From NCBI GenBank assembly GCA_003508835.1, contig PUFA01000081.1, forward strand, positions 2,728,001 to 2,792,000: 64,000 nt of DNA, in the 5' to 3' direction. The stretch comes from Eonycteris spelaea (lineage: Eukaryota; Chordata; Mammalia; Chiroptera; Pteropodidae). A model generated the notes under the pieces. The model searched no databases. It saw nothing but the letters and a program-made list of their open reading frames with translations, and had not been told where the DNA came from. A program made the position numbers and the translations under genes. This document shows, piece by piece, positions 1-12,500 of the stretch (position 1 is the stretch's first letter; each line of letters opens with the position of its first letter).

Positions 1-346
1 GATATGTTGTACTATCAGTATCATTCGTTTTTGTGTATCTCTCGATCTTTCTTTTTTTTTTTCTTCTAACAGTTATTCTTCAGTAGCATGTTATTTAACC
101 TCCATGTACCATGTATTTGTGGTTCTTCCTGCTTTCTTTTTGCAGTTGATCTCTAGTTTCAAAGCATTATGATCAGAGAATATGGTTGGTATCATTTCAA
201 CCCTCTTATATTATTGGGCTATCTCTGTGTCCCAGCATATGGTCAGTTCTTGAGAATGTTCCATGTGCAGTAGAAAGAATGTATAAACAACTGTTTGGAG
301 ATGGCAGGCTCCGTAAATGTCAATTATATTTAGTTGGTCTAATGTG

Positions 347-860
347 TCATTTAAGGATGTTATATTCCTTACTGATTTTCTGTTTGGATGATCTGTCCAT
401 ATCCGACAGTGGGGTATTTAGGTCGCCTAGTAGTACAATAGTGTTTTGCTCTGTTTTTCCCTTTAGTTCTGTTAGTAATTGCTTTACATATTTCGGGCTT
501 CCTGATTGGGAGGCATAGATATTAATAAGTGTTATGACTTCTTGGTGCATGATGATTCCCTTTATCATTTATGAAGTGTCCCTCGGTAATCTTCCTTTAA
601 CATTTTTATTTTGAAGTCTGTTTTATCAATATTAGTACTACTACTCCGCTTTTCGCTGAATGCCATTTGCTTGTTATATATCATTTTTCACCCTTTCACT
701 TTGAGTGTATATTTGTCTTTGGAACTGAGATGTGTCTCTTGGAGACAGCATATGGTTGGGTTTGGTTTTTTGATCCATTCTGCAACTCTGTGCCTTTTTA
801 TTGGTGAGTTCAGTCCATTCACATTTAGGATGTTACGAAATATGAGGTCTTCTTACAGCC
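347..860 (-). pseudogene. L1 ORF2 endonuclease domain fragment (inactive)
   Basis: The minus strand encodes part of the apurinic-like endonuclease that nicks target DNA during L1 retrotransposition. The GDLNTPL motif is the conserved GDxN segment of this nuclease family. Upstream in the element (higher coordinates) the reading frame is interrupted, so only about 73 residues are open from 568 to 347. The plus-strand open frame at 611-1183 is its shadow. Confidence 0.8.
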
Positions 861-1510
861 ATTTTATCTTTTGCTTTCTGGTAGCTCGGTGTTACCGTCG
901 CTTCCTTGTCCTTGTTTTCTGTTTTCTTTATTTTGGTTGGCTCATGTGGGTTTCCCTCTGGTTCTTCTTGTTATGTTATATATACTTCGGTTCTGAATCT
1001 TTGGCGTGTGGTTACCAATTACAGAAATGTGTGTGCGTTATCTCTATTCCCTCTGCAAATTTGGATCCTCGAATCCTTCCCTTTGCAGTCATGGTTGTCT
1101 CAGTTTGTCCCTATGTATCTGAACTTCATTACTATCTTGCTAAAGCAAATCTCTTATTGTTTAAGGTTGTAATGCCCTGTTAGTAAGGGATTCATTCCTC
1201 TGCTTCTATTTGCCTGCTAGTCACCTTACTTCTAATTAAATTATTATTATTATTATTTTTTTTTTTTTTGTAATTTTGTTTTAGGTGATCTGATCCTTTT
1301 CAATATTTCCTGTAATGCAGGCCTCGTACTGGAGAATTTCCTCTATTTTTGTAATGTCTGAAAAGTCTTTATTTTTCCCTCATATCCGAAGGAGAGGCTA
1401 GCTGGATACATTATTCCTTGGCTGGTATTTTCTTTCATTTAATAGTTTTGAATATTTGGATTCCACTCCTCTCTGGCTTGTAAGGTTTGTGCTGAGAAGT
1501 TTGACTATAA

Positions 1511-1765
1511 CTAATGGGTTTTTCTTAAAGATATCATCATCTTTCCCTGGCTTCCCTGAGAATTCTTCTCTTTGTCGTTGATTTTGATAATTTTAATACA
1601 GTGTGTCTTGGAGAAGGCTGTTTGGGTTGATATAATTGTGTTTCTGTTGACTTCTTGAATTCCAATGTTCAGCGATTCCTTAGATTTGGAAAAATTCTCA
1701 TCTACTATTTGTCTGAAAATGCTTTCTAGTCCCTGCTCCTTTTCCTCGCCTTCGGTAATGCCCAT
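1511..1765 (-). pseudogene. L1 ORF1 RNA-binding region fragment (inactive)
   Basis: An 84-codon minus-strand frame starts with MGITEGEEKEQ, the degenerate form of the GIPEGEE motif that opens the L1 ORF1 RRM-like region. It continues through an ENF-like segment and an IKIIKINDKEK segment, both typical of this domain. ORF1 protein normally trimerises and coats L1 RNA. The flanking coiled-coil part at higher coordinates is broken by stops. Confidence 0.75.
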
Positions 1766-2960
1766 TATCTTATGTTTCCTCTCCTGATGGTGTCAGCCAG
1801 TTCTTGTATTTCTCTTTCATTATTTTTCATTCTTTGGTTTCTCTCCTTCCTTCTGATTTATTTCTAGATTTCTGTCTTCTATATCACTGATTCTTTCCTT
1901 ATCTGGTCAACTCTATTCCCAAGCTTTCTATTTCATTTTTCAACTCTTGCAGTGTGTTCTTTATCTCTAAAAGTTCTGTTCGGTTCTTTTTGAGTGTTAT
2001 AATCTCCTTGCTAAAGAACTCATTCTGCTCATCCTAGTTTTTTCAATTCCTGAAATTGTTGATATGATCATTTTGGGACTCACAGAGTTTTTTTCGGAAA
2101 TCCATCCTGGATTCTCTGTCATTTAAATTGCATTTTTCTATGTCTGTAAGCTTTTTTCTGGAGATTTTCTCGTTTTTTTCTGAGATCCCTTGTCACCTGG
2201 TTGTTCATGGTGTTTAATGGACTGTTCTTCCTGGGCATTAATGGAAGTGTATTCTGCTTTATTCTTTTCCAGAAAGAAGATTACATAAAGGTCTCTCTAG
2301 TTTGTTGCAAAGAAGGCGTTTTTCTTTTGGTTTCCAGTAGGTGGCGTCTAAGTCTCTTGGAATCCCTGCTTTATATAAAGCCTTAATAATGCCTTTTTTT
2401 CCCCTTACAGATGTTTAATCACGCTAACTACCCTCAGTCTCAGTTTGTCAGTGTTATTAACAGTTTCGATGGTTTTTGCTCAGATTCCCCTGGGGCTGTG
2501 CCTTGTTCGGTCTCAGAGAATATGGGGAAAGGGCCTTCTAGGTTGGGGGATGGGAGCTGCTGCTCAGCCTGTTTTTGCAACCACAGCTGGTAAAAATCAA
2601 CTGTTGTTTTTCTGTGGTTCCTTTCTCTCTGTCATGCCTACTTCTCTGCTTTCTGTCCTGACAGCTGGGCCCTGCCACCAGCTGTGTGGAGCTCACAGCA
2701 CTCCCAGACAGGGCTGTTCAGGGCACTTATCGCAGCTTCTCCTCCTCCCTGCAAGAAGCTCAGGATGCAAGAGGCAACTTTTTTGTTTCTTTCAAGTCCA
2801 CGCTTAACACCAGTGATTCTGACCTGTGTTAGCTTATGTGCAGATCCCATGCCCAGACACACTAGTGTAGTTTGGGTGTTTTTTGTTGAGTTTTAGTTGT
2901 TCAGCTTATTGTTTCAAGGGGAGAGATCTGGGAATGTGTCTCATTCCACATGTTTCTGAT

Positions 2961-3279
2961 GTTAGTTCGCTGACTTCTTATTTAACGATGATCATATTTG
3001 CTTTTATAATCAGACTAATGATGATATTTTTTCAATTCTTAATACATGAAACTAACAGTCCTAGAGATAGAGGTCTGTTAGAATAACTTTATTGCATTAT
3101 ATATAGATTTCTTTTGAGATAAACATACTATAGGATCTTGTATGATATTCGGCAATTCAGTGTCATTGGGTTTTGAATGGTAAAATGTAAAGGCTAGTTT
3201 GAGATAATTTAAAACTTGACTTTTTAAAGTATTGTGTTAACTTGTATTTTTCATTTCACTTTTTGTTTTTTAACCACAG
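2961..3279. other. SFMBT1 intron, nothing recognised
   Basis: AT-rich intron sequence between the L1 and exon A, ending in a T-rich acceptor tract. No repeat or RNA gene recognised. Confidence 0.6.
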
Positions 3280-3523
3280 CTCCGTAATGGGAGAAATCCT
3301 TTAGATCTCATTGCTCCAGGTTCCAGGCTAGAATGTCAAGCTTTCCAGGATTCTCTAAGCACTTGGATTGTTACTGTAGTCGAAAACATTGGGGAAGGCT
3401 GAAGCTGCGTTATGAAGGACTTGAAAGTTCTGACAATTTTGAACATTGGTTGTATTACTTGGATCCATTTCTTCACACGTTGGTTGGGCAGCTCAACAGG
3501 GATATGAACTTCAGCCCCCATTA
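3280..3523 (+). CDS. SFMBT1: SFMBT1 exon A (MBT repeat 2, C-terminal half), two frame breaks
   Basis: After the acceptor ACCACAG, the exon reads [15 protein letters not shown], then [10 protein letters not shown] and a [10 protein letters not shown] segment. It goes on to [11 protein letters not shown] and the aromatic stretch HWLYYLDPF of an MBT core. A missing G in the run at 3391-3394 creates an in-frame TGA at 3400-3402. A missing C near 3474-3476 shifts the frame again before the [10 protein letters not shown] segment. The expected donor at 3523/3524 reads TTAGCGTGAAG, with no GT directly at the junction. All three frames match the family, so coding identity is secure. Confidence 0.93.
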
Positions 3524-6500
3524 GCGTGAAGAATAGTATAACATTTTTTTCAACTATTGCATTATTGTTATATATTTTTATTGATATAAGACTGAAAATG
3601 CATTATTTTGCATATTTAAAGCCTTTGTTACTTTGCATAATAGAGATATTCCAAAAATGTATATGGAGTTGTTAAATGCCTATTTGGGGGGCAGTTTTAT
3701 TGCTTTTGTAATTTGCCACACATATTAATATATTTATCTCATAGACTATGTCCCAACTCATACTGACCTTTTACCAAAATTAAAGAAAAATTCCCTAGGT
3801 AGCATTCTTATAGATATAGGAGTAGAACACATTTGATTCAAAAGCAAATTGTTGATTAGAAATTCCAATAATATTTAACTGGAGTTTACTGTTTAAATTT
3901 AATTTGAATTTATTATTATGTTCCCAGTTGGATTGTATTATAACATTGCGTACTACAGCAGTCCTTATGATCTCACTAGTAGTTTTTACCATACTTAACG
4001 ACCTAGCTCTGAACAGAGGAGACAAAGTACTAAAGTTAAGGTGCAGATCTCTGAGTGAAGGTGGAGGGTGACTTTTTTGTTTATGTGAAGCTTTTAGAAT
4101 AGTTATAAAGTGTGTAAGTTCTGTCATCATTTAAAGCATCCCGTCTGTTTTACTAAAAGGCCATCAGACATCTGAAAAATGAAGCTGAGTGGGAGGAGAT
4201 TCCTGGCAAAGTGAAAAGAGGAGGAAGAAGAGCCATTACCATCCTACTTATTTAAGGTAAAAAAAAAAACAAGTAGAGAAAAGCAATTTGTGGGAGGTGC
4301 AAAGCATTAAATAACCCCTGGAGTCTGTGAGAGTGCTTCGGTGTCTGAAAGAAAAAAGTGATTTGAAGGCCAGAATGATGGTCATACTTCCTTCTTCTCA
4401 TAGTAGTCTAGGTTCTCCTTCAAAGTCCTCTCAAAAGCATTTTGGGTCTTCTCTTTTCTACTCTTAACTACATATCCCTGACTTTTTATCAAGTAAACTT
4501 GTTTATCTCCAGGTGTCCTTTCTTTTCCTAATGTAGAGAATAGGAATGCTTTCTGTGGTTTTATTCCTGAATAATTTTTTCCATGGAAGAAAATTATAGA
4601 AATTAAGATTATTTACCAGAATCATTATTTTATTAAGAGTAGTTATTCAGCTATATGAGAATATAAGATTATAAGATTAAGGCAAAAGCTACTATATTTT
4701 ACTCCTCCTTAATGTTTGCATTTTAGATAAACAAGTGATTGGCATGCATTCATTCTCTTGTAAATATGAAATTGGAAGCTGTAGACCCCTGGTCTCCTTT
4801 TGGGATCTCTCCTGCTAGATTGTTAAGGTAAAACAGGGGCAACTCTCTTTGGTAAGAATCCTGTCAGGGTGACTGGTTTAAGAAACTTTGGTAGCATTTT
4901 GATCTTCAGGCTCTACTAATCCAGCCCATTGTTTTTTTTAAGCTGTGAGGCTAGAATTACTTCTGTACACATTTTGTGTTTGTACTGTCCCGTTCTGGCC
5001 ATTCTTCCAAGTTTGGCTGCCCCAGCCAACCAAAGCTTGGACACTATATGGGGGCCAGCACATTTGGGGCAGGCCTACCTGTAACATAACTAGAGGAGGT
5101 TTAATCAGCAGGTAGGCCATGGTATCTAAAAACTGAGAGGCAGGGCAGTGTCCTTAGTGTCCAACCAGGTGCAAGGCTTGGTTGAGGTCTGACTTGTTGA
5201 AATTAAAGGTTTCTTGCCTTGGAAGAAGATTATTCTTAGGACAAGTAGGGATTCTGAGCCTGAAATGGAGTCAGAAGGCCCTATTTGGCATCAGAAGGGC
5301 TGATAGGTGGTAAGGAGCCAGAGGAAGTTCAAAAAACTAGACATTTAAAACTAGACTAGACTCTGAAAATCTGGTACACTTGTATAGGTGACTCCTTACT
5401 AAGGCCTAAACTAAATTTTGTTTGGAGTCAGAATACTTGGATTTGAATATAGGTTCCTGCTGCTTTCTGGTTTGTAACTTGGTACATCATTATTTAACCT
5501 CCTTTTTAACTTAATTTCTTTATCTGCAGAATGGGGTTGTTAATGGTACCTACCTCCTTAGAATTGTTGGATAAAATTGATTATAACATGAAAGCATTTT
5601 TAAAAGTACGTGAACACAGAGACAACATTTTTTCTAGTGCTCTAGTGTTTATTAGTAATACCGCATTGTAGCTGTGAACTTTTGTAATGTTTGGCTACCC
5701 ATACCATAAAAACATTTGTCTGTTTTATCTGTTAAATTGTATGTACAGGTTTTTGAGAGAAGTACTTCTAGTGGAAATGGATGATTTGAAGACCAGAGAA
5801 TCATGTGAGGCGATCATTTGTGTGTCATGTTGACAGTCCTGGCAATTTTCCCGGTGCAATGGAGTCTGAAGAATGGTTTACACATCAGCCCCCCTCCTGG
5901 TATGGCATTCATTCTCTTCTGAAGTTGTTCGTTGGAAACTTTTCTTTGAAATGAGATTTATCAGATGGCATTACTTGGATCTTTTGCTCCCCTTGCTTCT
6001 CATGCCTCAGCCTATCTCCACATTTTGGAGGCGCTAAAGAACAAGTATAAATGAAGGCTCAGATTGCATATATTTATATATTCAAAAGTTACAAATTAAA
6101 GCTAAACTATTAAATAGGCAATGTTCTGTCCTTTTACTTGACAAATGGATCCACATAACAACTTGGGGTTCCATGAAGCTTCCTTAGTTTATTCCCCCTT
6201 GTGTCTGTTGGAAGGTCACAGAGGGCTGGGAGTAGATTGTACAGTGAGTGTTGAGAGCAGACTTATGAGAAGAGGCCTTGGAGCCAGAGATAAGAGGTAG
6301 GTTTTGGTGATTTTCAGGTTTCCAGGCCTCATCTTGGAGGAATCTCTTTGGATTCCAGAGAGTCATTTTTGGTCAAGAGTAGGATATAGAGAACTTGTAG
6401 GTAGGAAAGTAGCAGCTCATTTTCTTGCATTTGCAGTTTGCAGAATATAATCTTGACCCTTTAATTAAGACTCATAAATATGACTTAGTTGAGCTTGACT

Positions 6501-9500
6501 GAAATTTTAGTATTCTTTAACTTGGAGTATCTAGAAGTATCAAGACATTTATCTGATTTTATATCAACAAACCAGATTATTTGATTAGCAGTCTTTGTAT
6601 CTTTGTTATAGGCTTTTGGAAACATAGCTTTACTTTCTAAATAGTGATTGCTAGAACAGGGGGCGGAAAGTGCTCTTTTGTATTAGCTGTAGTCATAAAC
6701 TTAGAACCTTTGCTTCCATTTGGCCTTCATTTATTCCAACAAACATTTATGGAATGTTTGCAATGAGCCAGGGATTGGGCTTGTCACTGGGGAAATAAAA
6801 GTGAGTACAACACAGTTCCTTCAAGGAGAAACAGTAGGGGAGAGCCTCCCAGGTTCTTTTATCAGTGAACAGAGAATGGGAGTGTCTGCCTAGTGTGATG
6901 GTGGTTGGGACACATCTACAGGAGGAAGTTCTTTTTACTGGAAGTCTTCAGACATCCCAAGTTGTTTATCTTACCTGCTGCCTTCATGTGAAAAGAAAAA
7001 CCAATTATTGAAGATATTGGAACTTGCAGCATTGTTATAGATAACTCAACTGTCTTTGTAAATAGAAGGAAAGTCACATTATATAAGTGAAAATGGCAGA
7101 TAGTATACTGTGAGGAAAATTGAGGTGGGCGCAAAGGGAGAACATGATGCCAGTCTCAGCTGGGTAGAAGAGATAATTGCAGGGGCTGTTTTGGCTGTAG
7201 GATGGCATAACCTTGAGTAGCCTACTTGAGCCTGTGAGATATTAAGCTCTGAAGCAGAGAGCAGCTTGGATGCTGCAGGCCCAGTCCAGCTCCTCACATA
7301 GATATGCAGTGGCTTCTACAAGAACCTTGATGATGGACTTAAGTGGGAAGTTAAGCTAACCTTCTTTATGAAATGAATTCATGATTTCAGGTTATAAGAG
7401 CATTGAGATTCTGTAGAACATGAATCTGAAAACAGTGTTGAGAGTATGGTATCTGTAGGAGCTAAGATATATTTAAAGAAATAGCTTTGTGAAAGAAAAA
7501 AAGTCTTCAACTGAATAAATAGCACTGAAGATTATTTCCTGTCTCTATTCTTTTAGAGCTTAAATCATAATAGAATTGATAATAACATCGGACTTATTGG
7601 TACAAATCAAATCCAATCATAATTGTCTTAAATTCTTTTGGTGAATTGCCAGCAGCTTATCATAAAATATTGCTCAAAATAAGTGCATGGTTTGAAATGT
7701 TAAAGTTTCAAAATTTATCCAGAGCATTTTATCGCATTGTTACATAGTTTGACCATATTTGCTCCATTTTATAAAGTTAACAATGCTTTGGATTATAAGG
7801 TGTTTTTACCTCTCTAAAACGATCAAAGTTCTCATACTAGCAAAATTAGAAGTTGTGGGTGGACACCTAGCAGGCAGTAAATTGAAACATGGAGGCAGGT
7901 ATGTATGGTGTGAGTCATGTTCCTTGTCCCTACTTAGGCTACCCAGGCCAGGACTTTGATTGGGCTGACTACCTCAAACAGTGTGGTGCTGAAGCTGCTC
8001 CCCAGAGGTGCTTCCCTCCGGTGAGAAGCCCCCCCCTCCCCCCCTGGCCACTGCTTCAGGGTTGCCTCCTGTGCCTCCTGTGCTTCCTGTGTGTTTTTTA
8101 TGATTACTCTGAAGTCATTCCTCTCACTCAACACAACACAAATGAGCATTTGTTGACATAGTATGAAAAAACGTTCAGATGTGAGTGGAGAAAAATTGTT
8201 AACTTATTTAAAAATACCTCTATAAAAATAATACATGCACTTGGTTGAAAAAGCAAAACAGCAATAAAAAGCTTAAAACAAAACAGTTCTGTGCCCTTCC
8301 TTTCCACAGTCTCCCTTCCATATTTGCTTCCTGTTGTCACTGTTATTCTGATAGTTCTCATTCACAAATAATATGCTGTTATCTTTTGAGTCATTAATTT
8401 AAACATGTCTACTGGTTCAACATTATAAGAAAAAAGCTTTTAGCTGTTCACATTACTTTTCTCCTCTGTCTTACCCCCACCTGCTCTTCCTGTTAGAGTT
8501 ACATTAACAATTTTGGTTAAGTATGAACTGAGTATTAACATTATCATGCATTTATGTATTATTCACAGTTGAGCTCTGCAGTATTTTATGATTGTTTCCT
8601 TTTTTAATTTGTCCTCAAGTTAATAATTGCCTGTTTTTCAAAGCTTAATTTTCTTTGTTTTATTGTTAGTTCTTCTGATACCTTCCCTGTAGCCTTTCTC
8701 TGTGCTAGAGGTTCTCTTGAATCTCTTCTTTGATTTTCTTCCTTCTATTTTTTAGGATTTCTTTTATTTGTAGTTGGCCCTCTGGACAAGATCTCTACTT
8801 TTCTAACTTTTTCTCCTGTTTTCTGTTCTTAGTCTTTTGGTTTTGCTTGCTGGAGGATTTCCTAAACTTTATCTTTCAGCCCTGCTTTTCATTTCTAATA
8901 TCGCATTTTTTGATTTCCAGAACTAGTTTCTGTAGCTCTGAATATTTATTTTTAATAGCATATTATTTCTGTTTTAAGACGCAATAGTTTTTCTTATTTC
9001 TTATAGGATGTTAATTACCCTGCTTTGGGGAAGTTTTCTTTTGCATAATCTGTTTTCTCCAAGTTGCTTTTTTTTTTTTTGTCTCTAGTTTTTATAATCT
9101 TTTAGATGTCTGGTAGTTCTTGGTTGTTTGCTTAAAGAATGGGGGACGAAGTGAGAAAGCTCATTGGAAGCTCTGAGTGTTGGTGGGCTTGTCAACCTTG
9201 AACTCCCAGTAGGGTGGGACCTGGTTGGTCATATTGTTGGGGACACCTACATCCATGTCTTTATGTGTTTCTTCTTGGGCTTATCATGTTGCCTATAAAG
9301 AAAGTCCCTTCTAGTCCCTTGCTTGGAGGTAGAAGGCAAGGGCTGAACCTTTCACATTCCATAACAAACCCCCGTTTTGGGGCACTGCATGCATACCCTC
9401 AACAGTTTCTGCATCCTCCTTCCAGGGATCTTGTGTTACCTCTCTGGAAGATAAATCTCATCTTTATAGGGAAGGGGAAGAGACACTTTTCCTGAGGTGT

Positions 9501-12500
9501 GGAGTGAAGGAGCCATTGGCATGACATAAATGCTTCTTAAATGTTTTCAATAAATGTTTTTTATTTTGACTTTCTCACCTCTAGTTGTCTACTATGGTGC
9601 TGACAGTTCTTAGCTTTTTTTACTGCCAGCTTAGATTCACCTTTCTTTAATCAGCTAAGTTAGTTCTAGACGTTCTTCTTAAATGTCTCCTTTCTGTTAT
9701 ATTCATCCTATAGGTTTATGTCTTTTTTTAAAAAGCACTTTAGTTTTAGTGAGTTATCAGGAGGAAAGAGAATAGTTTAAGTACAGAAGTTTCGTTCTTT
9801 ATTTTGACCCAGAAGCTGCACATTGTTAAACATATTTTAAATGACTCCCCTCTTGTTTTAAGCATTATCCTGACTGCCTTTTATGATCCATATAGAAGTA
9901 GAACCAGGCAGTTTATTGTATGATAGTACCCTTTCTGGGAAAGAAAATGAACCAATAGTGATTGAAGAGACATTTGGTTCAGGGCCCAAAGCCTTGGATG
10001 CTTTATTTTATTGATGCCTTCATAAATTACCCAGTGAGATAGGTTCTGTTGTCATCTGACAGATGGCAAAACTGAGTCAAAAGAAGTTACACAGCTTGAG
10101 CAAGTTCATACAGGTAGCAGTAATGCAGGTATATCTAACTTTAGAGACGCCTCTAATATCAAGAGAGACATTTTCCCTTTGTTACATTAAGAAATAAAAT
10201 GAAGCCAAAAAAAAAAAAAACCAGTTTATAGCCTTAAAGTGTTCCTCTGGGGTTAAATATTACTTGGAGACGGCTCTCAGATGAGCACATGAGTTAATAC
10301 TTAGTATGTATTATGGATTTGATTCATTTATTTTCTAGTCAATTTCTGAGCATGATTTAAGGAGAACATGAAGCTTGAGGCAGTGAATCCTCTTCTCCCG
10401 AAGAAGTGTGTGTTGCCCACCTTACTGCAGTGAGAGGCTCTTACTTATGGCTCCACTGGAAGGTAAGTGCACTACCTTCCTGTGGCTGCTCTTCTTTGCC
10501 TTTCCTGTTTACCCTTGTAATGTGGCTTGTTAAACTTAACCAATTAGCTAAATAAGGATTTTGTTCATAGACTTCTAATTTATAATGCAAGATCCCAAAC
10601 TCAAATTTCTTTTCATGTCCATGACTGTCAAATTTTAGGAAATGAATGTGAATAAAAAGCCTTTACTACAGAGTCCCCTATTTTCTTTGAAAGGGAAAGG
10701 GTAAGTCAAATAGCATATATTTTGATGTGACCAAAATATCTGAGCATTAACAACTAGCTTATTCAAGAGATAGTATTTTGGTTGCCCCTAATCATTAGAA
10801 CCAAAAAATATGTAAATAAAAAGACATACTAAAAGTAGTATTTAACAGTTCGACAGATTTGTGTACAAAAGCACTATGTGAGCGCTCAGTGCCACAGTTA
10901 CTTATGTAGCCTAGGTTTTCTTTTTATTTGGCTGCCAAATAGACTTGGTACGTACAGTTTCCAGTTTTAGATATTAGCGTTTAATATAGATGTCAAGGAC
11001 AGCATTGAATATAAACTTTTGTGCAGCCCTTCTGAGCAACTTGCCTACATCACTTTCTGATTTGAATTCTGGCTTGTCCCCATGTACCACAACTAATGTT
11101 CTCATTGATGGAATCATCACCTTTGCCTTTGTTTGCCAGTTTTCATGCAGTTGACATTTTCAACCATCCGAATGATACTACTGATACTTCAGTTGCTTAT
11201 TTGCTGTTCCCTAATATTCAGTACCCATTTTTGGTTTTATATAGTAACACATGGAGACAGTTTACTTTTTGTCCTTAATGTTTATCACTCAGAAAAGTAT
11301 GACTTCTGTGTAAAAGGAACTTGTTCAAGAGACTTTGGTTGTATTATTGCAATAGAGAATATTGATTGTCTAGGAAATAGTTTTTGAAGAAGTCTACTTA
11401 ATGGTCTAAATTTTTTTTTTTTTTTAATTTAAACAGGTTCTAAGAAGCCCATTCCTGAATGTATTGTGAGTGTGGAATCCATGGATATATTTCCTTGGGC
11501 TGGTGTGAAACCAACGGCCATCCCCTCAGCACTCTCGTCGAGCACGATACCCTTCTATTTCCGGGTGAAAGTGTTGATCATTAGATAATCTGTTGTGTGG
11601 CTGCTACCAATTAGGATAAGTCTGCGGCATTTCAGAGAAAAACAGAATGATATTCTAGTTATCTGTTCCTGCATAGGAAATTATTTATTACTGCAAACAT
11701 TTATTATCTACAGTTTCTATGGGTCAGGAATCTAGGTGCAACTTAGCTGTGACCTCTGTTTCTGAGTCTTTCACAGGGTTGCAGTCAAGTGTGTCAACCA
11801 GGGCTCTAGTCATCTCAAAGCCCACCTGTGGGGAGGGTCTGTTCCCAAGTTTATGCAGGTGTTGTTGGCAAGAATACATTTTCTCGTAGTCTGTTCAACT
11901 GAGGGCCTCAGTTCTTTTTGGCTACTGGAGGTTCCTTCTATTTCTTGCTATGTGGACCTCTTCATAGGGGAGCTCACAGCATAGCAGTTGGCTTCTATCA
12001 GCCAGCAAGTGAGAGTAAGAGAGGCTTGAGCAATACAGTAGCCAGAGTATTTCTGTAACCTGACGTTAAAAGTGACATCCAACCCACTTTTTAAAACGAT
12101 TCTTGAGATATCATTTATTATAACATAAAATTTGCTCTTTTAACGTATAGTAGGTCCTTCGATAATGTTGATTTGTTCAACATCGTTACATTATAAAGTT
12201 GATGAGATGCCATAGAAACTTGACTCTTATTTATATCAGTTAGCCTATGGTAAAATTGGTTTCATTATACATTGTTTGCTAAAGTCACAGAACCTATCAG
12301 TGATGTTAAATGAGGACTAACTGTATAAAATTTAGTGGTTTTAGTGTAATGAGAATTGTGTAACTATCACAACAGTCAATTTGAGAATATTTCTTTGTCT
12401 GGAAAGAAGCCCATACTCCTTAGCAGTCATCTCTTTACTTCCTGATCCCTCGTCCTAAGCAACTACTAATCTAATTTTGTCTCTATAGATTTGCCTATTC

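Larger units (their letters stand above)
1..2960 (-). mobile_element. L1 LINE, reverse orientation, 5' part, truncated by the window edge
   Basis: On the minus strand, 568-347 reads as the L1 ORF2 endonuclease, with the motifs NIYAS, KQLLTELKG, GDLNTPL and MDRSSKQK. The ORF2 N-terminus continues to about 860, where the reverse strand gives a LNVNGLNSP-like start. Minus-strand 1765-1511 reads as the ORF1 RNA-binding region, opening with MGITEGEE. The order from high to low coordinate is therefore 5'UTR (about 2960-2215), ORF1 (about 2215-1200), inter-ORF spacer, then ORF2. Both frames are broken by stops and shifts, so the copy is not active as written. The reverse transcriptase part would lie to the left of the window. 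The outer border near 2960 is a guess; the ORF1/ORF2 identification is firm. The element sits in an SFMBT1 intron, antisense to the gene. Confidence 0.85.
3524..5748. other. SFMBT1 introns between exons A and D
   Basis: Three introns (3524-4159, 4257-4726, 4828-5748). The first two are AT-rich and featureless to my eye. The third holds a MIR near 5415-5640. Confidence 0.6.

Noticed and set aside
611..1183. 190-codon plus-strand frame rich in hydrophobic residues
   Set aside because: It is the antisense of the L1 ORF2 start and inter-ORF region.
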